Shown here: piece after piece, positions 8,200 through 17,364 of the stretch
Layout of the letters: each line of letters starts with the position of its first letter
Numbering within the stretch: the stretch's first letter is position 1
Assembly (NCBI RefSeq): GCF_014650035.1
Contig: NZ_BMUE01000005.1
Span: 186,001 to 250,000 of the forward strand
Source of the DNA: Streptomyces lucensis JCM 4490
GTDB taxonomy: Bacteria > Actinomycetota > Actinomycetes > Streptomycetales > Streptomycetaceae
Direction of reading: 5' to 3'
Length of the DNA: 64,000 nucleotides
Translations under genes and position numbers: made by a program
Notes under the pieces: generated by a model
The model's database searches: none
Told to the model about the DNA's origin: nothing
Seen by the model: only the letters and a program-made list of their open reading frames with translations

Positions 8200-9558
8200 G
8201 TGGCAGACCGCACACCCCCGCTCAGCACCGAGGACCTGCACGCCCTCGTCGCGGGCGGTGAGATCGACACCGTCGTCCTGGCCTTCCCCGACATGCAGGG
8301 GCGTCTGCAGGGAAAGCGGTTCGCCGCCCGCTTCTTCCTCGACGAGGTCCTGCACCACGGCACCGAGGGCTGCAACTACCTCCTCGCCGTGGACACCGAG
8401 ATGAACACGGTCGACGGCTACGCCATGTCCTCCTGGGACCGCGGCTACGGCGACTTCGCCATGCGCCCCGACCTCGCCACCCTGCGCCGCATCCCCTGGC
8501 ACCCCGGCACCGCCCTGCTCCTCGCCGACCTCGCCTGGGAGGACGGCTCACCGGTCGCCGCCGCCCCGCGCCAGATCCTGCGCGGCCAGCTGGACCGGCT
8601 GGCCGCGCTCGGCTACACCGCCCAGGTCGGCACCGAGCTGGAGTTCATCGTCTTCAAGGACAGCTACGAGCAGGCCTGGGACGCGAACTACCGTGGCCTG
8701 ACCCCGGCCAACCAGTACAACATCGACTACTCCGTCCTCGGCACCGGCCGCATCGAACCCCTGCTGCGCCGCCTGCGCAACGAGATGGCCGGCGCCGGCC
8801 TCACCGTCGAGTCCGCCAAGGGCGAGTGCAACCCCGGACAGCACGAGATCGCGTTCCGCTACGACGAGGCCCTCGTCACCTGCGACCAGCACGCCCTGTA
8901 CAAGACCGGCGCCAAGGAGATCGCCGCCCAGGAGGGCGTCTCGATCACCTTCATGGCCAAGTACAACGAGCGCGAGGGCAACTCCTGCCACATCCACCTC
9001 TCGCTCGCCGACGCCGACGGGAACAACGCCATGGCCGGCCCCGGCGGAATGTCCGACGTGATGCGCCACTTCCTGGCCGGACAGCTCGCCGCCCTGCGTG
9101 ACTTCTCGCTCCTCTACGCCCCCAACATCAACTCCTACAAGCGGTTCCAGCCGGGCTCCTTCGCCCCGACCGCCGTCGCCTGGGGCCACGACAACCGCAC
9201 CTGTGCCCTGCGCGTCGTCGGCCACGGCCGATCCCTGCGCTTCGAGAACCGCCTCCCGGGCGGCGACGTCAACCCGTACCTGGCCGTGGCGGGCCTCGTC
9301 GCCGCCGGACTGCACGGCGTCGAGCAGCGGCTCGAACTGCCCGACCCCTGTCAGGGCAACGCCTACACGGCGGACTTCGAGCACGTGCCGACCACCCTGC
9401 GCGAGGCCGCCGAACTCTGGGAGACCAGCACCGTCGCCAAGGCCGCCTTCGGCGACGAGGTCGTGGCCCACTACCGGAACATGGCGCGCGTCGAACTCGC
9501 GGCCTACGACGCCGCGGTCACCGACTGGGAACTGCGCCGCTCCTTCGAACGCCTGTGA
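8200..9558 (+). CDS. Gamma-glutamyl (mono)amine synthetase, GlnA4-like glutamine synthetase family
   Basis: 452 residues. Glutamine synthetase folds are evident: the ATP/metal motif VGTELEFIVF near 142, NPGQHEIAF near 210, NSCHIHLSL near 257, SYKRFQPGSFAPT near 310 and RFENRLPGGDVNPYL near 346. Length and cluster context (PuuD hydrolase, FadR regulator, aldehyde dehydrogenase) differ from true GlnA and match GlnA4, shown in S. coelicolor to gamma-glutamylate ethanolamine. The GTG at 8200 has GAAGGAGG 7 bp upstream. Predicted reaction: glutamate + amine + ATP to gamma-glutamylamide in the cytoplasm, the first step of monoamine use. The exact amine is inferred from homology. Confidence 0.88.
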   Translation: MADRTPPLSTEDLHALVAGGEIDTVVLAFPDMQGRLQGKRFAARFFLDEVLHHGTEGCNYLLAVDTEMNTVDGYAMSSWDRGYGDFAMRPDLATLRRIPWHPGTALLLADLAWEDGSPVAAAPRQILRGQLDRLAALGYTAQVGTELEFIVFKDSYEQAWDANYRGLTPANQYNIDYSVLGTGRIEPLLRRLRNEMAGAGLTVESAKGECNPGQHEIAFRYDEALVTCDQHALYKTGAKEIAAQEGVSITFMAKYNEREGNSCHIHLSLADADGNNAMAGPGGMSDVMRHFLAGQLAALRDFSLLYAPNINSYKRFQPGSFAPTAVAWGHDNRTCALRVVGHGRSLRFENRLPGGDVNPYLAVAGLVAAGLHGVEQRLELPDPCQGNAYTADFEHVPTTLREAAELWETSTVAKAAFGDEVVAHYRNMARVELAAYDAAVTDWELRRSFERL

Positions 9559-9623
9559 TCCGGGTGCCCGTGCTCCCAGCCCGTGCCGCCCGCCTGTGAT
9601 CCGACGCCTGTGAAAGGTCATCC

Positions 9624-10997
9624 GTGTCCGACCCGCACGAGTTGAAGGTCCTCAACCCCGCCACCGAGGAGGTCGTCGCCACCGTCCCCGCCGCGTCGGC
9701 GCAGGACGTGGACGCCGCTGTCGCACGGGCCGCCCGCGTCCAGCCGAAGTGGGCCGCGCTGGCCCCCGCCGACCGCGCCCGGCTGCTGCGCCGGTTCGCC
9801 GACGTCGTCGACGCCCGCACCGAGGAACTCGCCCGGCTGGAGGTCCGCGAGGCCGGCCACACCGTCGCGAGCGCCCGCTGGGAGGCCGGCAACGCCCGCG
9901 ACCTGCTGCTCTACGCCGCCGGTGGCGCCGAACGCCTCCTCGGCAGGCAGATCCCGGCCCCCGGCGGCTGGGACGTCACGTTCCACGAACCGCTGGGCGT
10001 CGTCGGCGTGATCGCCCCCTGGAACTTCCCCATGCCCATCGCCGCCTGGGGCTCCTTCCCGGCGCTCGCGGCAGGCAACGCCGTCGTCCTCAAGCCCGCG
10101 GAGACCACCCCGCTCACCGCGCTGCGCCTCGCCGCACTCGCCCTGGAGGCCGGCCTGCCCGAGCACCTGTTCCAGGTGCTGCCCGGCCACGGACACACCG
10201 CCGGGCGCGCCCTGGTGGACCACCCGGACGTGGCGAAGATCGTGTTCACCGGCTCCACCGGCACCGGCCGCGAGGTCATGGAGCGCTGCGCCCGCCTGGT
10301 CAAGCCGGTCACCCTGGAACTCGGCGGCAAGAGCCCCAACGTCGTCTTCGCCGACGCCGACCTCAAGGCCGCCCTCGACCCCTTCTCCTTCCTGGACAAC
10401 GCCGGCCAGGACTGCTGCGCCCGCACTCGCGTCCTCGTCCAGGAAGCGGTGTTCGAGGAGGCCCGCGACTTCCTGGCCGGCGCCCTGGCCTCCGTGGTGG
10501 TGGGCGACCCGGCGGACGAGGCGACCCAGATGGGCCCGCTGATCTCCCGCCGGCAGCTGGACCGCGTACGGTCGTACGCCCCCGACGACGCCCCGGCCCT
10601 GCGCGGCACCGCCCCCGGCGGCCCCGGCTTCTGGTTCCCGCCGACCGTCCTCACGGCAGAACGGCACGACGGCCGGGCGGCCCGCGAGGAGATCTTCGGC
10701 CCGGTCGCGGTCCTCCTGCCCTTCACCGACGAGGACGACGCGGTCCGCCTCGCCAACGACACCCCCTACGGCCTCTCCGGCTCCGTCTGGACCCGGGACG
10801 TCGGCCGCGCCCTGCGCGTGTCCCGGGCCGTCCGCGCGGGCAACCTGTCCGTCAACTCCCACTCCAGCGTGCGCTACTGGACCCCGTTCGGCGGCTTCAA
10901 GCAGTCCGGCCTCGGCCGCGAACTGGGCCCCGACGCCCTGACCGCCTTCACCGAGACCAAGAACGTCTTCATCAGCACGGAGGGCCCCGCACAGTGA
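9624..10997 (+). CDS. NAD(P)-dependent aldehyde dehydrogenase
   Basis: 457 residues. Shows the ALDH landmarks in order: APWNFPM near 131, FTGSTGTG near 209, general-base Glu in LELGGKSPN near 232 and the catalytic cysteine in GQDCCART near 265, then EEIFGPV and PFGGFKQSGLGRE. GTG start with AAAGG 8 bp ahead. It lies 65 bp after the GlnA4-like gene and overlaps the SDR by 4 nt. In the ethanolamine scheme it would oxidise the gamma-glutamyl-aminoaldehyde formed after deamination/oxidation, before the PuuD-type hydrolase frees the amino acid. Family firm, substrate inferred. Confidence 0.9.
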   Translation: MSDPHELKVLNPATEEVVATVPAASAQDVDAAVARAARVQPKWAALAPADRARLLRRFADVVDARTEELARLEVREAGHTVASARWEAGNARDLLLYAAGGAERLLGRQIPAPGGWDVTFHEPLGVVGVIAPWNFPMPIAAWGSFPALAAGNAVVLKPAETTPLTALRLAALALEAGLPEHLFQVLPGHGHTAGRALVDHPDVAKIVFTGSTGTGREVMERCARLVKPVTLELGGKSPNVVFADADLKAALDPFSFLDNAGQDCCARTRVLVQEAVFEEARDFLAGALASVVVGDPADEATQMGPLISRRQLDRVRSYAPDDAPALRGTAPGGPGFWFPPTVLTAERHDGRAAREEIFGPVAVLLPFTDEDDAVRLANDTPYGLSGSVWTRDVGRALRVSRAVRAGNLSVNSHSSVRYWTPFGGFKQSGLGRELGPDALTAFTETKNVFISTEGPAQ

Positions 10998-11776
10998 CCG
11001 ACACCCCTGTCTGCCGCCGCCTCGCCGGCCGTACCGCCGTCGTCACCGGAGCCGGCAGCGGCATCGGCCTCGCCGCCGTCCGCCGGCTCGCCTCCGAGGG
11101 CGCCCACGTGGTCTGCGCGGACGTGGACGAGGTCCGCGGCAAGGCCGCCGCCGACGAGGTCGGCGGACTCTTCGTCAGGACCGACGTCACCGACCCCGAG
11201 CAGGTCGAGGCGCTGTTCAAGGCCGCGTACGACACCTACGGAAGCGTCGACGTGGCCTTCAACAACGCCGGCATCTCCCCGCCCGACGACGACTCCATCC
11301 TGGAGACCGGCCTGGAGGCCTGGAAGCGCGTCCAGGAGGTCAACCTCACCTCCGTCTACCTGTGCTGCAAGGCGGCCCTCCCGTACATGCGCCGCCAGGG
11401 CAGGGGTTCCATCATCAACACCGCGTCCTTCGTGGCACGGATGGGCGCGGCCACGTCCCAGATCTCCTACACCGCATCCAAGGGCGGCGTCCTCGCCATG
11501 TCCCGCGAACTCGGCGTGCAGTTCGCCCGCGAGGGCATCCGGGTGAACGCCCTGTGCCCCGGCCCGGTCAACACCCCGCTGCTCCAGGAGCTGTTCGCGA
11601 AGGACCCCGAGCGGGCCGCCCGCCGCCTGGTGCACATCCCGGTCGGCCGGTTCGCCGAGGCCGAGGAGATCGCCGCCGCCGTCGCCTTCCTGGCCAGCGA
11701 CGACTCCTCCTTCGTCAACGCCACCGACTTCCTGGTGGACGGCGGGATCGCGGGCGCGTACGTCACGCCCCGGTAG
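10994..11776 (+). CDS. SDR-family oxidoreductase (3-oxoacyl-ACP reductase-like)
   Basis: 260 residues, classical short-chain dehydrogenase. TGAGSGIG at 18-25 binds NAD(P); acidic residues after beta-2 (CADVDE) suggest NAD preference; NNAG near 92; the active-site Tyr159 and Lys163 lie in YTASK; the C terminus ends with the usual DGGIAGAY. GTG start overlaps the aldehyde dehydrogenase stop by 4 nt, so the two are coupled. It may oxidise the alcohol of the gamma-glutamylated amine to the aldehyde that the preceding dehydrogenase uses, which would fit an ethanolamide substrate. That step is inference. Confidence 0.9.
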   Translation: MTDTPVCRRLAGRTAVVTGAGSGIGLAAVRRLASEGAHVVCADVDEVRGKAAADEVGGLFVRTDVTDPEQVEALFKAAYDTYGSVDVAFNNAGISPPDDDSILETGLEAWKRVQEVNLTSVYLCCKAALPYMRRQGRGSIINTASFVARMGAATSQISYTASKGGVLAMSRELGVQFAREGIRVNALCPGPVNTPLLQELFAKDPERAARRLVHIPVGRFAEAEEIAAAVAFLASDDSSFVNATDFLVDGGIAGAYVTPR

Positions 11777-11805
11777 ACGGGCGGGAACGGTGCCGGGGCG
11801 AGGGA

Positions 11806-13008
11806 TCAGAGGAAGGCGTGCCCCTCACCCCGGTAGGTGGGCACCGTCGCCGTCACCACGTCGCCCTCGACGAGGTGCAGCGTGTCGAACCGCTCGCACA
11901 GCTCGCCGGCCTTGGCGTGCCGGAACCACACCTTGTCGCCGATGAGCAGGTCGTCGGCGGGCGGGCCGAGCAACGGCGTCTGCACCTCGCCGGGACCCTC
12001 CTGCGGGTCGTACTCCAGCCCCTGCGGCAGGTACGGCACCGGCAGCCGGTCGCGGCCGGGCGCGCCGGACGCCGGGTAGCCGCCGCCCAGCACGGTGACG
12101 ACGCCCACGCCGGGCCGCCGTACGACCGGCAGCGCGAAGAGAGCGGCCGGACGGCCCGTGAACGAGCTGTAGTTGTCGAAGAGCCGCGGTACGTACAGCC
12201 CCGAACCGGCCGCTATCTCCGTGACCGCGTCCTCGGCTGCGGTGTGCTGCACACTGCCGGTGCCACCGCCGTTGACGAACTCCAGGCCGGGCACGACGGA
12301 ACGCACCGCCCGCACCACGGCCGCCCGGCGCTCGGCCAGCTCTCGCCGGGCCGCGGCCTGCATCAGCCGGATCGCCCGCGAGCGCAGCGGCCGCCCGGCG
12401 ACCGCGTCCCCGACCCCGGCGACGTGCCCCTCGTACGCCATGATCCCCACCAGCCTGAAACCCGGCCGCCGGGCCACCGAGCGTGCCAGTTCGGCGAGTT
12501 GGGCGGGGGAGTGCAGGGGCGAGCGCCGTGCCCCCACCCGGACACGGCCGCCGAGCAGCTTCAGCGAGGTGTCCAACTCCAGGCAGACACGCACGACTTC
12601 GCGTCCGCCGGCGCGGGACGCGTCGATGAGGTCGAGGTGGGCGACGTCGTCGATCATCACCGTGACGGCGGAGGCGAGCTTGGGATCGGCGGCCAGTTCC
12701 GCGAAGCCGGCGCGGTCGGCCGACGGATAGGCCAGCAGGATGTCGTCGAACCCCGAGCGCGCGAGCCACAGGGACTCGGCGAGGGTGAACGACATGATGC
12801 CCTGGAAGCCGTCCCGGGCCAGGACGCGCTCCAGCAGGGCGCGGCAGCGCACGGACTTGCCGGCGGCCCGGACCGGTTTGCCCGCGGCCCGGCGGACGAG
12901 GTCCGCCGCGTTGGCGTCGAAGGCCTCCAGATCCACAATCGCGTGCGGCGCGTCGAGATGGGCGGTGGCCCGGTCGTAGCGGGCGCGATCGGCGGCGAGC
13001 GCAGTCAT
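11806..13008 (-). CDS. PLP-dependent amino acid aldolase/deaminase (alanine racemase-like N-terminal fold)
   Basis: 400 residues. The N-terminal part is an alanine-racemase-type TIM barrel; the start HLDAPHAIVDLEAFDANA and Lys51 in AGKSVR mark the PLP site. The C-terminal domain has a D-threonine aldolase/D-serine dehydratase-like layout with a probable metal-site end (GDKVWFRHAKAGELCERF). Such proteins are annotated amino acid deaminase/aldolase in actinobacteria. ATG at 13006-13008; the longer frame upstream is noncoding. It is convergent with the SDR (29 bp apart) and divergent from the proline-rich gene. Substrate is not predictable. Confidence 0.8.
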   Translation of the reverse strand: MTALAADRARYDRATAHLDAPHAIVDLEAFDANAADLVRRAAGKPVRAAGKSVRCRALLERVLARDGFQGIMSFTLAESLWLARSGFDDILLAYPSADRAGFAELAADPKLASAVTVMIDDVAHLDLIDASRAGGREVVRVCLELDTSLKLLGGRVRVGARRSPLHSPAQLAELARSVARRPGFRLVGIMAYEGHVAGVGDAVAGRPLRSRAIRLMQAAARRELAERRAAVVRAVRSVVPGLEFVNGGGTGSVQHTAAEDAVTEIAAGSGLYVPRLFDNYSSFTGRPAALFALPVVRRPGVGVVTVLGGGYPASGAPGRDRLPVPYLPQGLEYDPQEGPGEVQTPLLGPPADDLLIGDKVWFRHAKAGELCERFDTLHLVEGDVVTATVPTYRGEGHAFL

Positions 13009-13274
13009 GGCGGAAGCCTGCCAGACGGGATTACCGCAGGGTAGGGGGACGTTCCGGGCAGATGCCCCGGCCCCGTGCTCCGGTTCTCCGTCCCACCCCG
13101 GCAACCCGTAGAGTGACGCGCACGTACGGCGGAAGACGCCCGCGTGCCCCTTGAACCGGGATGCCGGTCCGGCCGTACGGGTATGCGTGCCCGGAGGAGA
13201 TCCACACCGGGCGCGGCCGGCAGCGGACGGCCCGCGTACGAGAGACGGCCCGGGCACGAGGAAACGGGGGGTGC

Positions 13275-15029
13275 ATGAGCACGGAAGCGCGCCACGCCCC
13301 CGTCCCCCCGCGCCCCTCGTCCCCACCCGGCGGCACCCCGCCCGAGCACGCCCGCCAGGCCACCACCCAGGGACCCGCGCCGCTGGTCTCCGAGCAGCGG
13401 CGGACCGTCCCGGACCCGGGCGCCCCCGCGTCGTCCCCGCGCCGTCCGGGCCCGGAGCCCGGTCTCACCGCGCCACCCGGGCCGATCCCGGCCCAGGACG
13501 CCCCCGCGTCGCCCGGGCGGCCCCCGGCGGCCGCGCGACCCGCGCCCGCACGGGACGTGCCCGAGGGCTCCGGTGCGGGCCGCGGCGCGGCGCCGGACGG
13601 CGACGACCTCGACGACGAGCCGTCCGTCTTCACCCCACGTGCGTCCCGGCTGTCCGTGCCGGAGGCCGCCGACCTTGTGAGCCCGCCCCCGCCGCCCGCC
13701 TCCGCCCGCTTCCCTGACGCACCGCCGAGCACCGGGCGCGAGACACGCCGCCCCCGCCCCGGCGCGCGGGCCGGCCGGCCCGCGGCGCCGGCGGAGACGG
13801 CCGGCGAGACGACGGCCCGGCTGCGCCCCGTCAAGGAGCCGCCCCGCCGGCAGGCCCCGGCGGAAGGCCCCGCGGAGACGACGGCCCGGCTCCGCCCGGT
13901 CCCCTCGGCTCCGCCCCCTTCCCCGCCCAGCCACCGGCCCCCCGGCTCCACGCCGGTCCGTTCCGCGCCCACAGCGGCGACCGCCGCCGACCGCCGTACC
14001 GGCGGCACGCCCGCAGCCGGACCCGGTGGTCCGCCGGCCGCGGCATCGGCCGCGGCGAGGGGCCACTCCCCGGCCACCGCCGCCGGCGTCGGGCGTCCGG
14101 GGCTCACGTCGCGAGAGGCCGCCTGGAGCCCGGCGGCCCCGGCCCGCCCCGCCGGCCCCCCGCCCGCCGCGGCTTCCTCCGCGCCGGACCCCGCCCTCTC
14201 GTGGAGCGCGGGACCGGCCGAGCGGCCGTTCGTGCCGTTCGCGGAGCCCGAGGCGTTCGCCGGCGGACCGCGTCCGCGGATACGGCCGCGCACCGCCGCT
14301 GCGGCAGCCTGCCTCGTGCTCGGACTCGGTCTCGTCGGCGGTGCGGTCACGGGGAGCTGGCTCACCGGGGACGGCGGGAGCGAGGCCGCGGCCGGCAAGT
14401 ACGCCACCGCCCGGACGCTGTGGCACAGCGTGCCCGTCGACCGGCTCTTCCCGCCCACCGTCGAGGGCACCGGCGCGGGACCCGGCGGCGCCGACCGCAC
14501 CTGGACCCGGATCGCGGTGGCTCCGGACACCGGCTGCGCGCACGCCTTCGACCCGCTGCTGCACAAGGTCCTCGCCCCCGTCGGCTGCCTGCGGCTGCTG
14601 CGCGCCACCTACACGGACGCCACCCAGAGCCACGTCACCACGGTCGGCCTGCTGTTCACCAAGGCCGACCCCGCCTCCATGTCCGCCCTCGCCCGGCGCT
14701 TCCGCGACGAGCGCCTGGACCGGCGCAGCGACCTGATGCCCCGGCCGTACGCGGCCAAGGGCACCGTCGCGGCCGGCTTCGGCGACGAGCAGCGTGCCTC
14801 CTGGACCGTCTCGGTCGTCACCGACGCCCCCGTCGTCGCCTTCGCCGTCTCCGGCTGGGCCGACGGCCGCACGGTCGACTCGCCCCAGCCCGCCGCCGAC
14901 GCCGTCCGCTCCGGCGCCACCACGGCCCCGGCCCAGGCCGGCCTGGGCAACGAGGCGCAGGGCCTGGCCGACCGCATCGAACGGCGCCTGCGCCAGACCG
15001 CCGGACCGGCGGCGGAGAAGGACTCGTGA
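13275..15029 (+). CDS. Proline-rich single-pass membrane protein paired with a mycosin
   Basis: 584 residues. Residues 1 to about 330 are a low-complexity Pro/Ala/Arg-rich cytoplasmic segment; a helix at about 338-360 (ACLVLGLGLVGGAV) crosses the membrane; about 365-584 form an outside domain with a cysteine pair (GCAHAF, GCLRLL) likely to be disulfide-bonded. The N-terminal part repeats the motif ETTARLRPV twice. I recognise no named family. ATG at 13275 follows a G-rich tract (ACGGGGGGTGC); upstream in-frame codons are less convincing. The stop overlaps the mycosin start by 4 nt, so they are translationally coupled; the protein may be a substrate or membrane partner of the protease. Confidence 0.75.
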   Translation: MSTEARHAPVPPRPSSPPGGTPPEHARQATTQGPAPLVSEQRRTVPDPGAPASSPRRPGPEPGLTAPPGPIPAQDAPASPGRPPAAARPAPARDVPEGSGAGRGAAPDGDDLDDEPSVFTPRASRLSVPEAADLVSPPPPPASARFPDAPPSTGRETRRPRPGARAGRPAAPAETAGETTARLRPVKEPPRRQAPAEGPAETTARLRPVPSAPPPSPPSHRPPGSTPVRSAPTAATAADRRTGGTPAAGPGGPPAAASAAARGHSPATAAGVGRPGLTSREAAWSPAAPARPAGPPPAAASSAPDPALSWSAGPAERPFVPFAEPEAFAGGPRPRIRPRTAAAAACLVLGLGLVGGAVTGSWLTGDGGSEAAAGKYATARTLWHSVPVDRLFPPTVEGTGAGPGGADRTWTRIAVAPDTGCAHAFDPLLHKVLAPVGCLRLLRATYTDATQSHVTTVGLLFTKADPASMSALARRFRDERLDRRSDLMPRPYAAKGTVAAGFGDEQRASWTVSVVTDAPVVAFAVSGWADGRTVDSPQPAADAVRSGATTAPAQAGLGNEAQGLADRIERRLRQTAGPAAEKDS

Positions 15030-16183
15030 AGCGACTGACCGGCTCGGCGGTGAGCCTCCTGCTCGCCGGCTCCCTCGCCCTGCTGCCCTCCACCGCCCAC
15101 GCCGACGGCATCCGCGCCCAGCAGTGGGCCCTGTCCGCGCTCCACCTGACGCAGGCCTGGCAGACCACCAAGGGCCGGGGCGTCACCGTCGCCGTCCTGG
15201 ACACCGGCGTCGAGGCCGGCCATCCCGACCTCGACGGCAACGTCCTGCCCGCCAAGGACATGATCGGCTTCGGTGCCGGACCGGGGGACCGGGCCTGGGC
15301 CCGGCACGGCACCGCCATGGCCGGCATCATCGCCGGACACGGCCACGGCCCCGGCGACACCGAGGGCGTGCTGGGCGTCGCCCCCGAGGCGAAGATCCTG
15401 CCGGTACGCGTGATCCTGGAGGACGGCGACCCCGCCCGCGCCAAGGCGCGCACCACGCGCGGCAACGCCCTAGCCGACGGCATCCGCTGGGCCGCCGACC
15501 ACGGCGCCGACGTCATCAACCTCTCCCTCGGCGACGACTCCGACTCCGCCCACCCGGAGCCGGGCGAGGACGAGGCCGTGCAGTACGCCCTGAAGAAGGG
15601 CGTGGTCGTCGTCGCCTCCGCGGGAAACGGCGGCGACAAGGGCGACCACGTCTCCTACCCGGCGGCCTACCCCGGCGTCATCGCCACGACCGCCGTGGAC
15701 CGCTTCGGCACCCGCGCCTCCTTCTCCACCCGCCGCTGGTACGCGGCCGTCAGCGCGCCCGGCGTCAACGTCGTCATCGCCGACCCCGACCACAAGTACT
15801 ACCAAGGCTGGGGCACGAGCGCGGCGTCCGCCTTCGTCTCCGGCGCGGCGGCACTCGTCAAGGCGGCCCACCCCGGCCTGGCCCCGGCGCAGGTCAAGAA
15901 GCTCCTGGAGGACACGGCCCGGGACGCGCCCGTGGGCGGCCGCGACGACTCCCGCGGCTTCGGCATGATCGACCCCGCCGCCGCCCTGAAGGCCGCCGCC
16001 CGCCTCAAGCCCCGCGGCCTGCGCCCGGCGTCGTACGGCGAGAAGTACTTCGGCCCCGGCCCGGACCCCGAGGGCGGCGGGGGCGGCACCGCCGCCTGGG
16101 CGGGCCCGCTGGCCGGCGGCGCCGGCGGGGTACTGCTGGTGGCGGGCGTGGTCCTGTGGCGGAGCCGCAGACGCCCGACCTGA
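15026..16183 (+). CDS. Mycosin-like subtilisin (S8) membrane-anchored protease
   Basis: 385 residues. A signal peptide (about 1-27, ending STAHADG) precedes the S8 domain with catalytic Asp59 (AVLDTGV), His94 (RHGTAMAGI) and Ser265 (GTSAASAF), plus oxyanion Asn201 (SAGNGG). A C-terminal helix at about 358-380 followed by RSRRRPT anchors it, the layout of type VII secretion mycosins (MycP). No ESX genes (EccB/C/D/E, WXG100) lie in this window, so it may act with the coupled proline-rich membrane protein instead. GTG start overlaps the upstream stop. It acts outside the membrane; substrate unknown. Confidence 0.9.
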   Translation: MKRLTGSAVSLLLAGSLALLPSTAHADGIRAQQWALSALHLTQAWQTTKGRGVTVAVLDTGVEAGHPDLDGNVLPAKDMIGFGAGPGDRAWARHGTAMAGIIAGHGHGPGDTEGVLGVAPEAKILPVRVILEDGDPARAKARTTRGNALADGIRWAADHGADVINLSLGDDSDSAHPEPGEDEAVQYALKKGVVVVASAGNGGDKGDHVSYPAAYPGVIATTAVDRFGTRASFSTRRWYAAVSAPGVNVVIADPDHKYYQGWGTSAASAFVSGAAALVKAAHPGLAPAQVKKLLEDTARDAPVGGRDDSRGFGMIDPAAALKAAARLKPRGLRPASYGEKYFGPGPDPEGGGGGTAAWAGPLAGGAGGVLLVAGVVLWRSRRRPT

Positions 16184-16631
16184 CCGCCGCCCGCTCGTGC
16201 GGTTCGTGCCGGGGCCGGCCTGACCGCCGCCCGCTCGTGCTGGCTGCGTCCGTCCGGCCTGACCGCGCCCGCCCGGATGATTGCCGCCCGCCTGCCCGTG
16301 CCGGCTGCGTCCGTCCGGTCTGACCGCGCCCGCCCGGCCTGATTGCCGCCTGCCTGTGCTGTTCGTGCCGGGGCCGGCCTGACCGCCGCCCGCTCGTGCT
16401 GGCTGCGCTCGCCCGTGCCGGCCGCGCCCGCGGACGGGCGCGCACGGCGGCGACGGGGGGTCCGGGACTTCATGCCCGTGATGCTCGGGGCGCCGGCTGT
16501 GCCTTCCGTTGGGCGGATCTGGGAGCGGGCTCAGGGAAAGTCCGGGTTTCCGACGCCGACGCCGACGCCGACGCGGGGCCGGCCCGGCCCCGCACGAGCC
16601 CGCCGGTCCGCCCCCGCTAGGCTCGGTGACC
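16184..16631. repeat. Intergenic region with degenerate tandem repeats
   Basis: 448 bp without a gene. The part 16184-16440 is built from imperfect C-rich units. A 47-bp segment at 16202-16248 is exactly repeated at 16361-16407, and GGCTGCGTCCGTCCGG units at 16242 and 16305 head a second, 63-bp-spaced repeat. Near 16550-16575 a CCGACG hexamer is repeated. No terminator stem is clear after the mycosin gene. Reading frames through it are artefacts of GC skew. Confidence 0.7.
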
Positions 16632-17363
16632 GTGGCGAACAAGAACATCCCCGACCCCGGCTACTCCGACGACGACGGCTCCGCCGACCCCCGGCTGAGC
16701 GCCGCGCTCGCCGCCTGGGCGGAGGACCGCACGGCCGTGGGCCCCGTCCTGGAGGCGCTCCGGGGCACCCGGCTGCTGGTGCCCGTCGTCGCCGTGCTGG
16801 GGGAGGTGGAGGAGGACGAGAAGGGGCTGCGCCGCGAGAAGACGAGCGACATGGCCGTACCCACCCTGAAGGCCGGACAGCGCACCGCCCTGCCCGCCTT
16901 CACCTCCACCGGCTCCCTCGCCCGCTGGGACCCGGAAGCCCGGCCCGTCGCCGTACCCCTGCACCAGGCCCTGCAGGCCGCCGCGCACGAGAAGGCCGAC
17001 ACGGTCGTCCTCGACCTCGCCGGGCCCGTGCCGTTCGAGCTGTCCGGACCGGCGCTGCTCGCCCTCGCCGAGGGCCGCACCAGCATCGACCCGCTCACGG
17101 ACCCGGCCGTCGTCGAGGCCGTCCGCACGGTCGTGGCGGCGGAACCCGCCGTGCTGAGCGCCCACCTCGGGCCCGGACGGGCCGACGGCACGCTCGCGCT
17201 CGTCCTCGACCCGGCCGCCGAGGCGGCGGAGGCCGCCCGCGCGGTCGCCGGGCGGCTGGCGGCCGACGAAACGCTGAGGGCCCGCCTGGTGCGCGGCCTC
17301 GACCTGGCACTGCTGCCGGCCGGGACCACGCCTCCGGGCGAGCCCCTGTACGTGAAGCGGTAG
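16632..17363 (+). CDS. SseB-family protein
   Basis: 243 residues. The middle (DRTAVGPVLEALRGTRLLVPVVAVLG, in parts, and LPAFTSTGSLARWDPEARPV, near 80-110) is the SseB N-terminal domain, which is widespread beside translation genes in actinobacteria and of unknown biochemical role. GTG at 16632 (VANKNIPDPGY) is chosen; GTG at 16626 adds two residues. It ends 1 bp before the convergent DUF1844 gene. No catalytic motif or membrane segment is visible. Function unknown. Confidence 0.82.
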   Translation: MANKNIPDPGYSDDDGSADPRLSAALAAWAEDRTAVGPVLEALRGTRLLVPVVAVLGEVEEDEKGLRREKTSDMAVPTLKAGQRTALPAFTSTGSLARWDPEARPVAVPLHQALQAAAHEKADTVVLDLAGPVPFELSGPALLALAEGRTSIDPLTDPAVVEAVRTVVAAEPAVLSAHLGPGRADGTLALVLDPAAEAAEAARAVAGRLAADETLRARLVRGLDLALLPAGTTPPGEPLYVKR

Positions 17364-17364
17364 A

